NCBI RefSeq assembly: GCF_017569185.1
Contig: NZ_CP071869.1
Span: forward strand, 682,001 to 746,000
DNA length: 64,000 bases
Direction: 5' to 3'
Origin: Polaribacter cellanae
GTDB taxonomy: Bacteria > Bacteroidota > Bacteroidia > Flavobacteriales > Flavobacteriaceae
Positions 50,881 through 59,611 of this stretch are shown here, piece after piece. Position 1 is the stretch's first letter. Each line of letters opens with the position of its first letter. The notes under the pieces were generated by a model, which made no database searches, was not told the DNA's origin, and worked only from the letters and a program-made list of their open reading frames with translations. The position numbers and the translations under genes were made by a program.

Positions 50881-51453
50881 AAAAAGCACCGAAAAGGTGT
50901 TTTTATTTACAAAATTTGCAGACAGAATATTCTTTTTATTACTCAATTTATAGAAGCTATGCACTTTTTATACGTTATCTATGCAAAAACTGCACGCTAC
51001 AAAATAAACACTACAAAAGAAAAACAAAAAGAAAGTTGAAACGCAATAATTTGAAAAGGAATATAGAATTTAGATGTACAGAACAAAGAAATTATAAAGA
51101 CAGATTTCAAAGCATTAAACAATTCATATCTGTTTTTTTAACAAGAATCTGTACATAAAATTAATATAGTTATTGAGTTTAAATACAGGTTCATCTTGAA
51201 AAAATGAATTTAAAAATTAGTTAAAATCATAAATAATAACTTACCCTAAAAAAGAAGAAACGGATTGAATTATTGGAATAGAAAAAAGAAAGATGTAACC
51301 ATCTTTCACAATATACAATCGGCTTATTCACATATTGTATTAAAAAAATTGACTTTACAGCTTCCAGTATATAAATGCTACTGCATTATTGATAGTATTG
51401 AAAAAGACACTACAGAAATTATTACTAGTAACGCTGTAGTGTCTTAATCATAT
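50881..51453 (+). other. Gap of 573 bases with hairpins, no clear gene
   Basis: It begins with AAAAAGCACC/GGTGTTTTTT (50881-50905), a hairpin terminator for the preceding gene. The middle has only Lys- and Asn-rich frames with no ATG start. A 12-bp inverted repeat at 51404-51445 closes it, beside the next HTH gene. Confidence 0.6.
51404..51445. repeat. 12-bp perfect inverted repeat upstream of XRE regulator
   Basis: AAGACACTACAG (51404-51415) is mirrored by CTGTAGTGTCTT (51434-51445), ending nine bases before the HTH gene's ATG. It could be an operator for that regulator, or a terminator structure. Its spacing of 18 bases favours a looped or dimer-bound site. Confidence 0.6.
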
Positions 51454-51795
51454 ATGAACAAATTGAATAATTTACGAAACGTTCGTAAACAGACAACTGT
51501 CACCCAAGCAGATATATCACATTTGCTTGGTGGGGTTGATACGACTTTGATTTCTAGAATAGAAGAAGGTACTCATCCCATCAACCTTAATATAATCATA
51601 ACATACATTTTACTGTTTGGCAAGTCTGTACTTGACTTATTTCCAAAAACTGTGGATAAAATAAAAATTGATTTGAAGGAAAAACTGCCTTCATTATTAA
51701 TTTTATTGGATGAATCAGAAACAAGTACGGATGTAAAAGCAAGAATTAAGTTCTTTGAAACTGTTTTTGATAATTTGTTAAAAGAAGAACGATGA
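51454..51795 (+). CDS. XRE-family HTH regulator
   Basis: A 113-residue protein: HTH at residues 5-60 (LRNVRKQTTVTQADISHLLG, TTLISRIEEGTHPINLNI), then a helical tail. It overlaps the next gene's start by four bases. An inverted repeat immediately upstream is a likely operator. It probably represses its own island operon. Confidence 0.85.
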   Translation: MNKLNNLRNVRKQTTVTQADISHLLGGVDTTLISRIEEGTHPINLNIIITYILLFGKSVLDLFPKTVDKIKIDLKEKLPSLLILLDESETSTDVKARIKFFETVFDNLLKEER

Positions 51796-52286
51796 AAAAG
51801 AGCGAAAAAATAGTATGTGCCTTGTTTCCTAATGCATTGGGTGTTGGTTATGCAGTTTTCAATAGCCCAAAGGAATTATTACATCATCAATTAGTACGTG
51901 TTCGACCTATGTGTTCTCGTAAGAGTAAAGCTTTTATCGAAAAATTAATTAATGAGTTAAAACCAGATTTGGTAGTTTTAGAAGACCCGAACGCTAAAAA
52001 ATCACGAAAACGAGAACGGGTTACAAAACTTATTAAAGATATCGTATCGACCTGTAAAAGTAAAGATATCAATGTGCACCAATATTCAAGAGAACACATT
52101 AAAAATGTTTTTGAACAGTTTGGTAAAACTACAAAATATGGCATTGCTGTAATTATTTCTGATTGGTTTCCCAAATTAAAACCTGTATTACCAAGACCTT
52201 GGAAACTTGGATATAGTGAACAACATCATCAAGGTATGTTTGATGCAATTAGTTTAGGGCTTACCCATTATTATCTTCAGGATTAA
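51792..52286 (+). CDS. RuvC-like fold protein, first acidic residue missing
   Basis: A 164-residue protein with RNase H-type strands: IVCALFPNALGVGYAVF (Ala-Leu-Phe where RuvC has an Asp), DLVVLEDPN (second acidic position kept), and GMFDAISLGLTHY (Asp at the last position). Two of the carboxylates remain. It may bind Holliday junctions without cutting, or be a mobile-element resolvase with shifted residues. It is coupled to the XRE gene by a 4-base overlap. Confidence 0.6.
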   Translation: MKKSEKIVCALFPNALGVGYAVFNSPKELLHHQLVRVRPMCSRKSKAFIEKLINELKPDLVVLEDPNAKKSRKRERVTKLIKDIVSTCKSKDINVHQYSREHIKNVFEQFGKTTKYGIAVIISDWFPKLKPVLPRPWKLGYSEQHHQGMFDAISLGLTHYYLQD

Positions 52287-52387
52287 ATAAATTTACAATA
52301 TTATAATTCATGCTATATTAGATTAGAATCTGCTAGTTAGTTAACTATGCTAAATATTTTGTAAATTTGAATATAATCTAATGTATT

Positions 52388-52639
52388 ATGAGTATTAAAG
52401 AATTAATAATAAACAAGGTCAATGCCATTAATAACCCAAAAATTTTAAAAGAAATTTTAAGTTTAATTTCTATTGAATCTGAAACAGAAGAAATCTATCG
52501 ATTTTCTGATGACGAAAAGAAATTAGTTTTTGAGGGAATTAATGATGCTGATAACGGTAATAGTTATAATCAGCAAGAATCTGATAAAATCATATCAAAA
52601 TGGTTCGAAGAGAAGTCAGGTGGACTCTTAGAGCATTAA
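52388..52639 (+). CDS. Antitoxin-like protein of a ParE-type module
   Basis: An 83-residue acidic protein: IKELIINKVNAINNPKILKE, IYRFSDDEKKLVFEGINDAD, and a final QESDKIISKWFEEKSGG. The C-terminal acidic segment fits a toxin-neutralising tail, and the gene overlaps the ParE-like toxin by 40 bases. No clear DNA-binding domain. Antitoxin status is inferred from position and composition. Confidence 0.75.
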   Translation: MSIKELIINKVNAINNPKILKEILSLISIESETEEIYRFSDDEKKLVFEGINDADNGNSYNQQESDKIISKWFEEKSGGLLEH

Positions 52640-52899
52640 AAGATAAAATGGCGATTTATGAATATTGGATTCATAAAAATAAATCTACTGCATACCCTAA
52701 AAAACTAGACCGCCTTTTTAATGAAATTATGAACTTAACGACTTCTTTTCCTTATTCAGGAATAAAAACGGAGTTTGATAGTATTAGAATCCGTATCGTT
52801 AAGTACTACAAACTTGTTTATCGAATTACAGACTCTAGTATTGAAGTACTTACTGTTTGGGATACCAGACAAAACCCTAAGAAACTAAAAATAAAATAA
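52600..52899 (+). CDS. ParE/RelE-superfamily toxin
   Basis: A 99-residue basic protein with the ParE/RelE fold signature: RWTLRALKDKMAIYEYWIHK, FPYSGIKTEFDSIRIRIVKY, YKLVYRITDSSIEVLTVWDT. It should inhibit gyrase or translation; ParE-like is favoured by the YKLVYRI strand. It overlaps the antitoxin-like gene by 40 bases and ends at a terminator. It could stabilise the island. Confidence 0.88.
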   Translation: MVRREVRWTLRALKDKMAIYEYWIHKNKSTAYPKKLDRLFNEIMNLTTSFPYSGIKTEFDSIRIRIVKYYKLVYRITDSSIEVLTVWDTRQNPKKLKIK

Positions 52900-52902
52900 T
52901 AA

Positions 52903-52930
52903 AAAACTCCAGCTATTTAGTTGGAGTTTT
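52903..52930 (+). terminator. Hairpin terminator after the toxin gene
   Basis: AAAACTCCA (52903-52911) pairs perfectly with TGGAGTTTT (52922-52930), with A and T runs outside. It ends the toxin operon and may also serve the convergent minus-strand genes. Confidence 0.8.
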
Positions 52931-52955
52931 AGATTGAAAAAATGACGATTTATAT

Positions 52956-53213
52956 TTACTCTACAATTTCTAATCGTGTAAAAAAGTATTTGAGAGACCA
53001 ATACATCCAATAAGGTGTTGCGAGTCCAAATGTAATGATAGAGAGTAACATCAGACCTAATGACATAATAAAATATTCTCCGAATCCTCCTGTGAATTTA
53101 ATTTTCTTGCTCATAATAGCTTGTTTAATGGTTATATTTTTGTTTTCTAATTGTTCTTCTTGGATTTTTGTTTCTCTAGAAACTCCTAGTATTTCTTTAA
53201 CTGATCTTTCCAT
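52956..53213 (-). CDS. Small membrane protein (85 aa)
   Basis: ATG at 53213 overlaps the previous stop (TAATG), so 85 residues is better than the 105 from 53273. N-terminal soluble part, then GGFGEYFIMSLGLMLLSIIT and TFGLATPYWMYWSLKYFFTR: two membrane helices in the style of DUF898/DUF6693-type proteins. Function unknown. Last of three coupled minus-strand genes. Confidence 0.6.
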   Translation of the reverse strand: MERSVKEILGVSRETKIQEEQLENKNITIKQAIMSKKIKFTGGFGEYFIMSLGLMLLSIITFGLATPYWMYWSLKYFFTRLEIVE

Positions 53214-53410
53214 TATTCCTGTTTGTTTTGTTTGCTGTAAAGCGTAGCAAAAAATATAAGTACGAATAGACATCCGATAAAATAGACGATGTTTAAAATG
53301 AAAAAAGGTAGGTTAATTCCGAGAAAATTATTCAAAATATAGGCTAATTGAACAAGGGTTATTAAAACAGTTCCAAAAAGAGCTAAAGCAGTTGCTGTTT
53401 TTAATTCCAT
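53213..53410 (-). CDS. Small two-helix membrane protein (65 aa)
   Basis: ATG at 53410 gives 65 residues; the 90-residue version from 53485 would overlap the lipoprotein gene. Two hydrophobic helices: ATALALFGTVLITLVQLAYI and FILNIVYFIGCLFVLIFFAT. No family recognised. It lies nine bases after the lipoprotein gene. Confidence 0.6.
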   Translation of the reverse strand: MELKTATALALFGTVLITLVQLAYILNNFLGINLPFFILNIVYFIGCLFVLIFFATLYSKQNKQE

Positions 53411-53418
53411 AGCTTTAT

Positions 53419-54159
53419 TTAGTTTTTTGATTTTTCTATCTCTTGCTTTATCATTTGCATTTCTTGAGCATCTATATGCCTCCAAGCAGTTTTAATGGCT
53501 TCTTGATAATATTCTTCTAAAGCTTTAGCAATTGGATTATAAATTCCAGTATCAAGCGATAACATTTGTGTTGGTGTCGGTTTTCCCGTCCATGTTTGGT
53601 TTCCTTGTGCTACAATCTCTTTTCGTGGAAGTGATACTGTTTTCTTCCAAAACTTCTCACCAGTAAAAGGATCAGTAGCTTCAATAATTATATTTCCGAA
53701 GTGGTAAAAAGTACCACCTACTGTATAATGATTTGAAGCACTTTTATTAATGGCTTGTGCCCAATTCGTTTTCTTCCCTAATTGTAATTTTCCTTCTTCT
53801 TTTAAACTAATTCTAATTTCAAGAGCTATATCAGAATTCTTCTTATCTCCATAAACCATTTCATCTCGACTTTTAAACGGTCCACGTAAAGAGAACCCTT
53901 TGGCTATCAACATTTCTTCAAAATCATCTGCCATATTTTCAATAAAAGTGGAATACGGCGGTACGAGTTTGTTTGGATCTTCATCTGCAAATACAGGATT
54001 GATTAGTGCTACAGTAATTCCTGCACTTCTTGGATTTGCACGTTCAGGTGGTGTGTAATCAAAATTTGGATTGTGTTTTGGTGCTTTGCTTGTAATGTTA
54101 CTTGTTGAGCCACATCCAAAGAATAATAGCATACAGAATACAAATAATAGTTTCTTCAT
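53419..54159 (-). CDS. Lipoprotein of unknown function (246 aa)
   Basis: Signal peptide with lipobox LLFFGCGS (Cys near 16), so it is anchored in a membrane, probably the outer. The body (NPRSAGITVALINPVFADED, FSLRGPFKSRDEMVYGDKKN) has no named domain that I recognise. It starts a three-gene unit with two small membrane proteins. The upstream region holds a 26-bp palindrome. Confidence 0.75.
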   Translation of the reverse strand: MKKLLFVFCMLLFFGCGSTSNITSKAPKHNPNFDYTPPERANPRSAGITVALINPVFADEDPNKLVPPYSTFIENMADDFEEMLIAKGFSLRGPFKSRDEMVYGDKKNSDIALEIRISLKEEGKLQLGKKTNWAQAINKSASNHYTVGGTFYHFGNIIIEATDPFTGEKFWKKTVSLPRKEIVAQGNQTWTGKPTPTQMLSLDTGIYNPIAKALEEYYQEAIKTAWRHIDAQEMQMIKQEIEKSKN

Positions 54160-54204
54160 AATGTTATGTTTTAAAGTTAAAAAGCAAACATAATAAAAAA
54201 ATCA

Positions 54205-54230
54205 TTAAGCGGACTATATAGTCCGCTTAA
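54205..54230. promoter_or_regulatory. 26-bp perfect palindrome between lipoprotein and XRE genes
   Basis: The half-site TTAAGCGGACTAT at 54205-54217 is followed directly by its exact complement through 54230, with no loop. A loop-free palindrome is a better operator than a terminator. It lies in the divergent gap with the XRE regulator 46 bases away, so that protein is the likely binder. Confidence 0.65.
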
Positions 54231-54275
54231 TTTTATCTATAAACCAATACATTTCTGAAATTATTTAAGATTTGT

Positions 54276-54521
54276 ATGGCTTTATCTAAAGAAGAAAAAA
54301 AATATCTAATAAAACTAGGGAAATTAATAGTTAAACTTCGAGAAAAACGAGGGTTGAAACAATATGAGTTATCCGATTTATTGGATATTGATGTGAGAGT
54401 ATTAAGGCGTATTGAAAAAGGAGAAACAAATATTCATCTTGTTATGTTTTTAAAATTCGTTAAAGCCCTAGATGTTGACCCATCATATTTTTTTGATTTA
54501 CCAACTAAATCAAAAGAGTAA
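54276..54521 (+). CDS. XRE-family HTH regulator (81 aa)
   Basis: HTH domain: LIVKLREKRGLKQYELSDLL, LRRIEKGETNIHLVMFLKFV, ending KALDVDPSYFFDLP. It sits between a divergent lipoprotein and the second serine recombinase (82 bases downstream). A perfect palindrome lies 46 bases upstream. It probably controls one or both directions. Confidence 0.88.
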   Translation: MALSKEEKKYLIKLGKLIVKLREKRGLKQYELSDLLDIDVRVLRRIEKGETNIHLVMFLKFVKALDVDPSYFFDLPTKSKE

Positions 54522-54603
54522 CCTCTGTTATATATCTTCATTAAAACTTGACTTTAACAGTGTCATTGTCTACTTTAGATATTCATTTAAAGTGTATTAG
54601 ACA

Positions 54604-56079
54604 ATGAAAAAACGAGTTGGAGTATGGATTCGAGTATCTACTAAATTACAACAAAACTCAGATAGTCCAGAGCATCATTTAGAAAAAGCGAAAATGTATG
54701 CTGATTTAAAAGAATGGGATATTGTTGAAGAATATCATTTGGAAGCAGTAAGTGGGAAAAGTGTAATGGCTCATCATGAAGCCCAGCGAATGCTCAGAGA
54801 TATTCAAAGCGGACATATTCAAGGTCTTATTTTTTCTAAAATTGCTCGACTAGCAAGAAACGTAAAAGAGCTTCTTGAATTTTCAGATCATTTTCAAGAA
54901 TATAATGCAGACCTCGTTTCACTTGGAGAATCTATAGATACTAGTTCTCCTTCAGGTAGGTTTTTCTATACTATCATTTCTGCAATGAGCCAGTGGGAAA
55001 GAGAAAACATTGTAGAACGTATAAAATCTTCTGTTGAAGTACGTGCAAAAATGGGGAAAGTAATGGGTGCTATCCCTTATGGATATAAGCGAGTTGGAAA
55101 GGAGGAAATGGATATTGATGAAAAAGAAGCACCAATTCGAAAAATGATGTATACGCTTTTTTTAGAACACCAACGTTTTGGTACTGTTGCGAAAATATTA
55201 AATGATAAAGGACACAGAACAAAAAGAAATAGTCTTTTTTCAGGAACTAGTATTAAACGATTACTTAAGGATCCAACAGCTAAAGGAATAAGGCGGTCGC
55301 ATTATACTAAAGTCAATAAGGAAGGAAAAACAGAAATTCGAGATAAAGAAGATTGGTACATCCATGAAGCTCCTAGAATTGTTTCTGATGAATTATGGGA
55401 CGAAGTAAACCAACTAATTACCAAACAAGAAAAAGGCAGAATTCAGCCTCTTAATAAGAAGGTCCATTTATTTACCAGTTATCTATTTTGTGAGTGTGGA
55501 GGAAAGATGTACATTCCGTCTGGAAATCCAAAATATACCTGTAAAAAATGTAAACGTAAAATTGGGATAGAAGATATTGAAGAAATCTTTAAAGAACAGT
55601 TAACAGAATTTATTTTATCAAAAGAAGAAGTTAATCGTTATTTCGATGGAACTCATACTATAGTAAATGATAAAAAAGAAGAGATAAAAATCATACAATC
55701 TAAGGTTGAAAAACTAGAAATAAAAATTCAAAAATTATTTGACCTTCATGAAAAAGGACAAATTGAAACTGATAGATTTAAAGAATTTTATGATAAACCT
55801 AATAGAGAAATTAAAGAGCTTAAAATGAAAATTCCACAACTGGAAGGAGAAATTTATGCATTAAATGACCAATTTAAATCTAGCGGATATATTATTGAAG
55901 AAGCACGTTCTTTATATGAAAATTGGGATAAGTTAGATAAACTACAAAAGCGTAACATCATAGAAATCATTACCGAGAAGATAATAGTGTCCGAGCAGGA
56001 AGTTACTATAAACCTTAACTATATATTGCCGAAGGCATCTTCTTTTAAATCGACTGCAAATGGGTTACATAGACTATAA
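54604..56079 (+). CDS. Large serine recombinase 2
   Basis: A 491-residue protein: RVGVWIRVSTKLQQNSDSPE with catalytic Ser, FSKIARLARNVKELLEFSDH with active-site Arg, recombinase domain (PIRKMMYTLFLEHQRFGTVA), zinc ribbon (FCECGGKMYIPSGNP...CKKCKRK) and a coiled coil (350-430). It is a second integrase-like enzyme at the island's right end. It reads outward and its 3' end abuts an intergenic repeat, where an att site could lie. Confidence 0.93.
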   Translation: MKKRVGVWIRVSTKLQQNSDSPEHHLEKAKMYADLKEWDIVEEYHLEAVSGKSVMAHHEAQRMLRDIQSGHIQGLIFSKIARLARNVKELLEFSDHFQEYNADLVSLGESIDTSSPSGRFFYTIISAMSQWERENIVERIKSSVEVRAKMGKVMGAIPYGYKRVGKEEMDIDEKEAPIRKMMYTLFLEHQRFGTVAKILNDKGHRTKRNSLFSGTSIKRLLKDPTAKGIRRSHYTKVNKEGKTEIRDKEDWYIHEAPRIVSDELWDEVNQLITKQEKGRIQPLNKKVHLFTSYLFCECGGKMYIPSGNPKYTCKKCKRKIGIEDIEEIFKEQLTEFILSKEEVNRYFDGTHTIVNDKKEEIKIIQSKVEKLEIKIQKLFDLHEKGQIETDRFKEFYDKPNREIKELKMKIPQLEGEIYALNDQFKSSGYIIEEARSLYENWDKLDKLQKRNIIEIITEKIIVSEQEVTINLNYILPKASSFKSTANGLHRL

Positions 56080-56229
56080 GTAATTGCTTGTTCTCGCCTA
56101 CTTCTGAAAATCCTCGCAAATTTTTAGCTTGGTGTGTACTTGCAAAGTTAAGTGCTAACCCACGCAACTACTTATAGCCGAGATCGATAGACAACATCTT
56201 GTTGAAGCTGGATGCAATTGATAGGACAA

Positions 56230-56264
56230 CAATTATAAAAATGGGTAGTTCATTTTTATAATTG
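56230..56264. repeat. 14-bp perfect inverted repeat at the island edge
   Basis: CAATTATAAAAATG (56230-56243) is mirrored by CATTTTTATAATTG (56251-56264) across a 7-base loop. It is AT-rich with no T run, so it is a weak terminator at best. Confidence 0.55.
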
Positions 56265-56358
56265 ACATACAGCTTGCTGTGCTTCTTTTTTTTGATTTTA
56301 AAAATAATAAAATTTAATCGTTTTTAAAATTCTGATTATCAGGTGTTTATTTTTCAGA

Positions 56359-56426
56359 TATCCCTGAGTTCAGGGATAGGTATCCCTGAGCTCAGGGATA
56401 CGAAAAATATACGGAGTTCAGGGATA
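56359..56426. promoter_or_regulatory. Three TATCCCTGA-type palindromic boxes
   Basis: TATCCCTGAGTTCAGGGATA (56359-56378) and the perfect TATCCCTGAGCTCAGGGATA (56381-56400), 22 bases apart; a third copy (56407-56426) keeps only the right half GAGTTCAGGGATA. They end 53 bases before the secreted protein's ATG, so they are probably an operator array for it. Confidence 0.7.
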
Positions 56427-56479
56427 AAATTTTAATATTTATTATTTATTATTGTAAAGTATCTCATTTTACATAAGTT

Positions 56480-57586
56480 ATGAAAACAAAATTACTTTAT
56501 TTAACTATTATTTATTCAATTACATTTTCAATTCATTCTCAAAATTTACTAAACAATAGTTCTTGGACTGTGGGTTCTGGTTCTGTAACTGGTTTTATAC
56601 AAAATGGAGCTACTATAGAAAATAGTAGAGAGTTAGGTAAAAACCACATAGGTAAAGATGTTGTTTTGTGGAAAGCCACACCAGATGCCGCTAACAATGC
56701 AGATGGAGGTTGGAACACGTCTTGGATAAATGCTTCAAGTACCAATTCATATCGTTTTAGTGTTTGGATAAAAAAAACAAATTCTAATAATGGAAGTACT
56801 TATTTTGGTTTTTATGCTAATAATTCTGGTTCTTTAAGACTTAATGGTACTTATTACCATAACTTATATTTTTGGTATGGAGATTTACCAAAACTAAATA
56901 GGTGGTATTTGTTGGTAGGTTATGTGCATAAAAGTAGTTATACAGGAACTACCAATACAGGAGGTATTTATGATGGTACCACTGGAGAAAAAGTAAAAAC
57001 AATTACAGATTACAAAGTTTCAAATAAAGTTACTGCTTTAAGACATCGTTCATATTTGTATTACGACACTAATACATTAGATAAACAATATTTTTATGAA
57101 CCAAGAATAGATGTTATAAATGGTAATGAACCAACAATTAAGAAGTTGTTAAAAATTAATGAAAATTCTAAATTAATACTGTCTTATGATGTTGCTGGCA
57201 ATCAAACTCAAAATTTTTATTGTGGAGATCCTTCTTACTGCTCCCCTCCTGCTGCTCGAAAACAACAAAAAACAAAAGAGTTAATAACACATGAAGAAGA
57301 AATTGTTGAAGAAACAGACGATACCGAACCTGATTATAACAATGAACTAACTGTGTACCCAAACCCAACAGAGAATAGGGTATCTATTCAAGTGGAACAA
57401 GAATTATTAACACAGATTCATACAATTCGCATTTACAATACAAACTCTACGCTGTTACAGGATTTATCTTTTAATAAAGCGAATAAAATTGAAGTTGATT
57501 TAACGAATACACCTTCTGGAGTTTATTTTCTTCATTTACATTTAAAAGGAGGAAAAAGTATGACCAAAAAAATTATAAAAAAATAA
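56480..57586 (+). CDS. Secreted protein with type IX C-terminal sorting domain
   Basis: A 368-residue protein: signal peptide (LLYLTIIYSITFSIHSQ), a beta-rich body with carbohydrate-binding-like strands (YRFSVWIKKTNSNNGSTYFG, RWYLLVGYVHKSSY), an acidic linker and the Por/type IX sorting tail: LTVYPNPTENRVSIQVE, VDLTNTPSGVYFLHLHLKGG, KKIIKK. It is exported by T9SS and displayed or released. The giant RHS gene begins four bases after its stop, so the two are one unit. Confidence 0.9.
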   Translation: MKTKLLYLTIIYSITFSIHSQNLLNNSSWTVGSGSVTGFIQNGATIENSRELGKNHIGKDVVLWKATPDAANNADGGWNTSWINASSTNSYRFSVWIKKTNSNNGSTYFGFYANNSGSLRLNGTYYHNLYFWYGDLPKLNRWYLLVGYVHKSSYTGTTNTGGIYDGTTGEKVKTITDYKVSNKVTALRHRSYLYYDTNTLDKQYFYEPRIDVINGNEPTIKKLLKINENSKLILSYDVAGNQTQNFYCGDPSYCSPPAARKQQKTKELITHEEEIVEETDDTEPDYNNELTVYPNPTENRVSIQVEQELLTQIHTIRIYNTNSTLLQDLSFNKANKIEVDLTNTPSGVYFLHLHLKGGKSMTKKIIKK

Positions 57587-57589
57587 AAA

Positions 57590-59611
57590 TTGACCCCGAT
57601 GAAAAGAAGACTACACATATTTATCGTATTATTATTTTTAGGATTTCAATTTTCTAACGCACAAGACCCAAACGTTGTTGGAGGAAAAAGTACGGTTAAA
57701 ATAGATTTTAAAAAAACCAATATTAAAACTAAAATAACATTTAACGAAGCTAAGAATTTAAGTAATTTTTCTAAAAAAAATAAATTAAACAATAGAAAAG
57801 TACAGCCAATTGATCCAGACGATCCCATTGGACCAGATGACCCAATAGACCCTAACTGTTTAACAGACCCCAAAACAGGAAAGTGTGTTGATTTTGATAT
57901 ACCAGGTGACCCTATTACAAACACAAAAGAAGCTGGTAGTACAGCTGGTAGCTTATCCGTTTCTTTAACAGGTGCTGCAAGTTATTCCATTCCTATAATG
58001 GTGCCTCCAGGTATAAAAGATGTAGCGCCTAATATTGGGATAAGTTACACGAGCCAAGGTGCAAATGGTTTGGCTGGTTGGGGGTGGAATGTTTCTGGCT
58101 TATCTACTATTAGTAGAATACCTGCCACTAAATATTATGATAACAAACACGATGGTATCGATTTTAAAGAGGATCGTTTTTCTCTTGACGGGCAACGTTT
58201 AATTATAAAATCGGGCACTTATGGAGCAAGTGGATCTGTGTATCAAACAGAAAATTATTCCAATGTTAAAGTAGTTGCTTATGGAGCTTCTCCTTATGGA
58301 AGTACATATGGACCTTCTTACTTTATTGTGTATTATCCTGATGGTACTAGAGCTTGGTATGGAAATTCAGGAAACTCTAGAGGCAGGTTAGAGTGGGCTA
58401 TTTTTAGGTGGCAAGACCCACAAGGAAATTATGTAGATTATAATTATCAGTCAGATAATGGATTGTTGAGCATTAAAACGATTAAATATGGTGGAAGAAT
58501 TGGTGGACCTTCGCCCATGAACCAAATTAACTTTACCTATGCCACAAGAGTTAGACCTGAAAATGTATATGTAGGAGAATATAGCTTTAAAAGAACTAAT
58601 TTATTAAGAAGTATTCAAGTAACAGCAAGTGGTTCTCAATATAGAAAATATGAATTAACCCATAATACCACTTCTTTAGGATACCAACGTTTGGCATCTG
58701 TTAAAGAATACAATGCTCAAAACAAAGCTTTAAGACCCATTACTTTTGGTTACGAGAATACATCTTCTTGGATTAAAAAAAGAGTAAAATCTGGAGATTT
58801 ATACCCAGGTTTTAATTATAAGACAAGTAGTTTAATCGCAGGAGATTATGATGGAGATGGTAGAACAGATGTTATTTTTTATAATAAAAATACAAGAGAT
58901 AAAATATACTTACATATAAATTTGTATGATAAAATTAGTTTAGGCTACAAAATAAATACAGAACAATTTAGTGATGTTTTTTCAAGTACTATTTTATCTT
59001 GGAATAATAAAATCTTAAGACAACAAGCTGTAACCACAGTGAGAGAAACATCTACCTCATCTACATCTTCGACTTCTGCTGTTCGATTTAGAACGTTTGC
59101 GCAAGCAGCTTATGGACCTGTTCATCAATATGATAAGGTATGGAATGCTTCAAAATACAGAACCGATAATTATTGTAGTAGTTCTAGTTATTATGCCATT
59201 CCTAAAAAATACATTTCAGGAGATTTTAATGGAGATGGTTTAACGGATGTTATTGCCATAGAAAAATCATATACTTCAAGAAACTGTATACAAGGTATTG
59301 GTGGAGGAGATTTAATAGAAGCTTTACCAGAATCGGCTAACAAAATCAACACAGAAGAAAAATCAATATCTAAAATAAAACCTATTGATGATTGCGATTG
59401 TAGTTCTTATACAACAAATCAATACAATGCAAAGGTTCATTTTATTGACTTAAAAAGAACAGTAACTTCAAATTTCGCTAAAGTTTCTGGTTATTTAAGA
59501 AAAGGAATTGGTTCTAAAGATAGAATACTGACTGCTGATCATAATGGAGATGGGAAACAAGATATTTATCATTTTAAAGAAGGGAAGTTATATATATACA
59601 TTAAATGTTGA
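57590..59611 (+). CDS. SpvB/FG-GAP N-terminal part of an RHS protein, ends at frameshift
   Basis: Residues 1-673. Signal peptide (LHIFIVLLFLGFQFSNAQ), a Pro/Asp-rich stretch, then a SpvB-like module (GSLSVSLTGAASYSIPIMVP, PNIGISYTSQGANGLAGWGW) and FG-GAP/VCBS calcium repeats (GDYDGDGRTDVIFYN, GDFNGDGLTDVIAIE). It stops at 59611, where a +1 frame (as counted on codon starts) carries on with more FG-GAP and RHS sequence for at least 4.3 kb. See the next entry. The 5' part alone would lack the RHS shell and toxin. Confidence 0.9.
   Translation: MTPMKRRLHIFIVLLFLGFQFSNAQDPNVVGGKSTVKIDFKKTNIKTKITFNEAKNLSNFSKKNKLNNRKVQPIDPDDPIGPDDPIDPNCLTDPKTGKCVDFDIPGDPITNTKEAGSTAGSLSVSLTGAASYSIPIMVPPGIKDVAPNIGISYTSQGANGLAGWGWNVSGLSTISRIPATKYYDNKHDGIDFKEDRFSLDGQRLIIKSGTYGASGSVYQTENYSNVKVVAYGASPYGSTYGPSYFIVYYPDGTRAWYGNSGNSRGRLEWAIFRWQDPQGNYVDYNYQSDNGLLSIKTIKYGGRIGGPSPMNQINFTYATRVRPENVYVGEYSFKRTNLLRSIQVTASGSQYRKYELTHNTTSLGYQRLASVKEYNAQNKALRPITFGYENTSSWIKKRVKSGDLYPGFNYKTSSLIAGDYDGDGRTDVIFYNKNTRDKIYLHINLYDKISLGYKINTEQFSDVFSSTILSWNNKILRQQAVTTVRETSTSSTSSTSAVRFRTFAQAAYGPVHQYDKVWNASKYRTDNYCSSSSYYAIPKKYISGDFNGDGLTDVIAIEKSYTSRNCIQGIGGGDLIEALPESANKINTEEKSISKIKPIDDCDCSSYTTNQYNAKVHFIDLKRTVTSNFAKVSGYLRKGIGSKDRILTADHNGDGKQDIYHFKEGKLYIYIKC

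Larger units (their letters stand above)
56080..56479 (+). other. Island-edge intergenic region with repeats
   Basis: No gene seen. It holds a 9-bp inverted pair CTATAAGTA/TACTTATAG (about 56072 and 56166) enclosing GC-richer sequence, a 14-bp hairpin at 56230-56264 and three palindromic boxes at 56359-56426. The GC-rich block (CTTGCAAAGTTAAGTGCTAA) looks like a dispersed flavobacterial intergenic repeat, but I cannot confirm this. Confidence 0.5.

Noticed and set aside
50916..51158. 80-residue Lys/Arg-rich frame after the replication-like gene
   Set aside because: No ATG start, low complexity and no neighbour coupling; likely chance in AT-rich DNA.
51265..51447. 60-residue frame upstream of the XRE gene
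   Set aside because: Starts at TTG only, and its end is a perfect 12-bp inverted repeat, better explained as a regulatory or terminator element. Kept out, though a short real gene cannot be excluded.
53410..53485. Longer N terminus of the small two-helix membrane protein
   Set aside because: It would overlap the lipoprotein gene by 67 bases; the internal ATG at 53410 is well placed.
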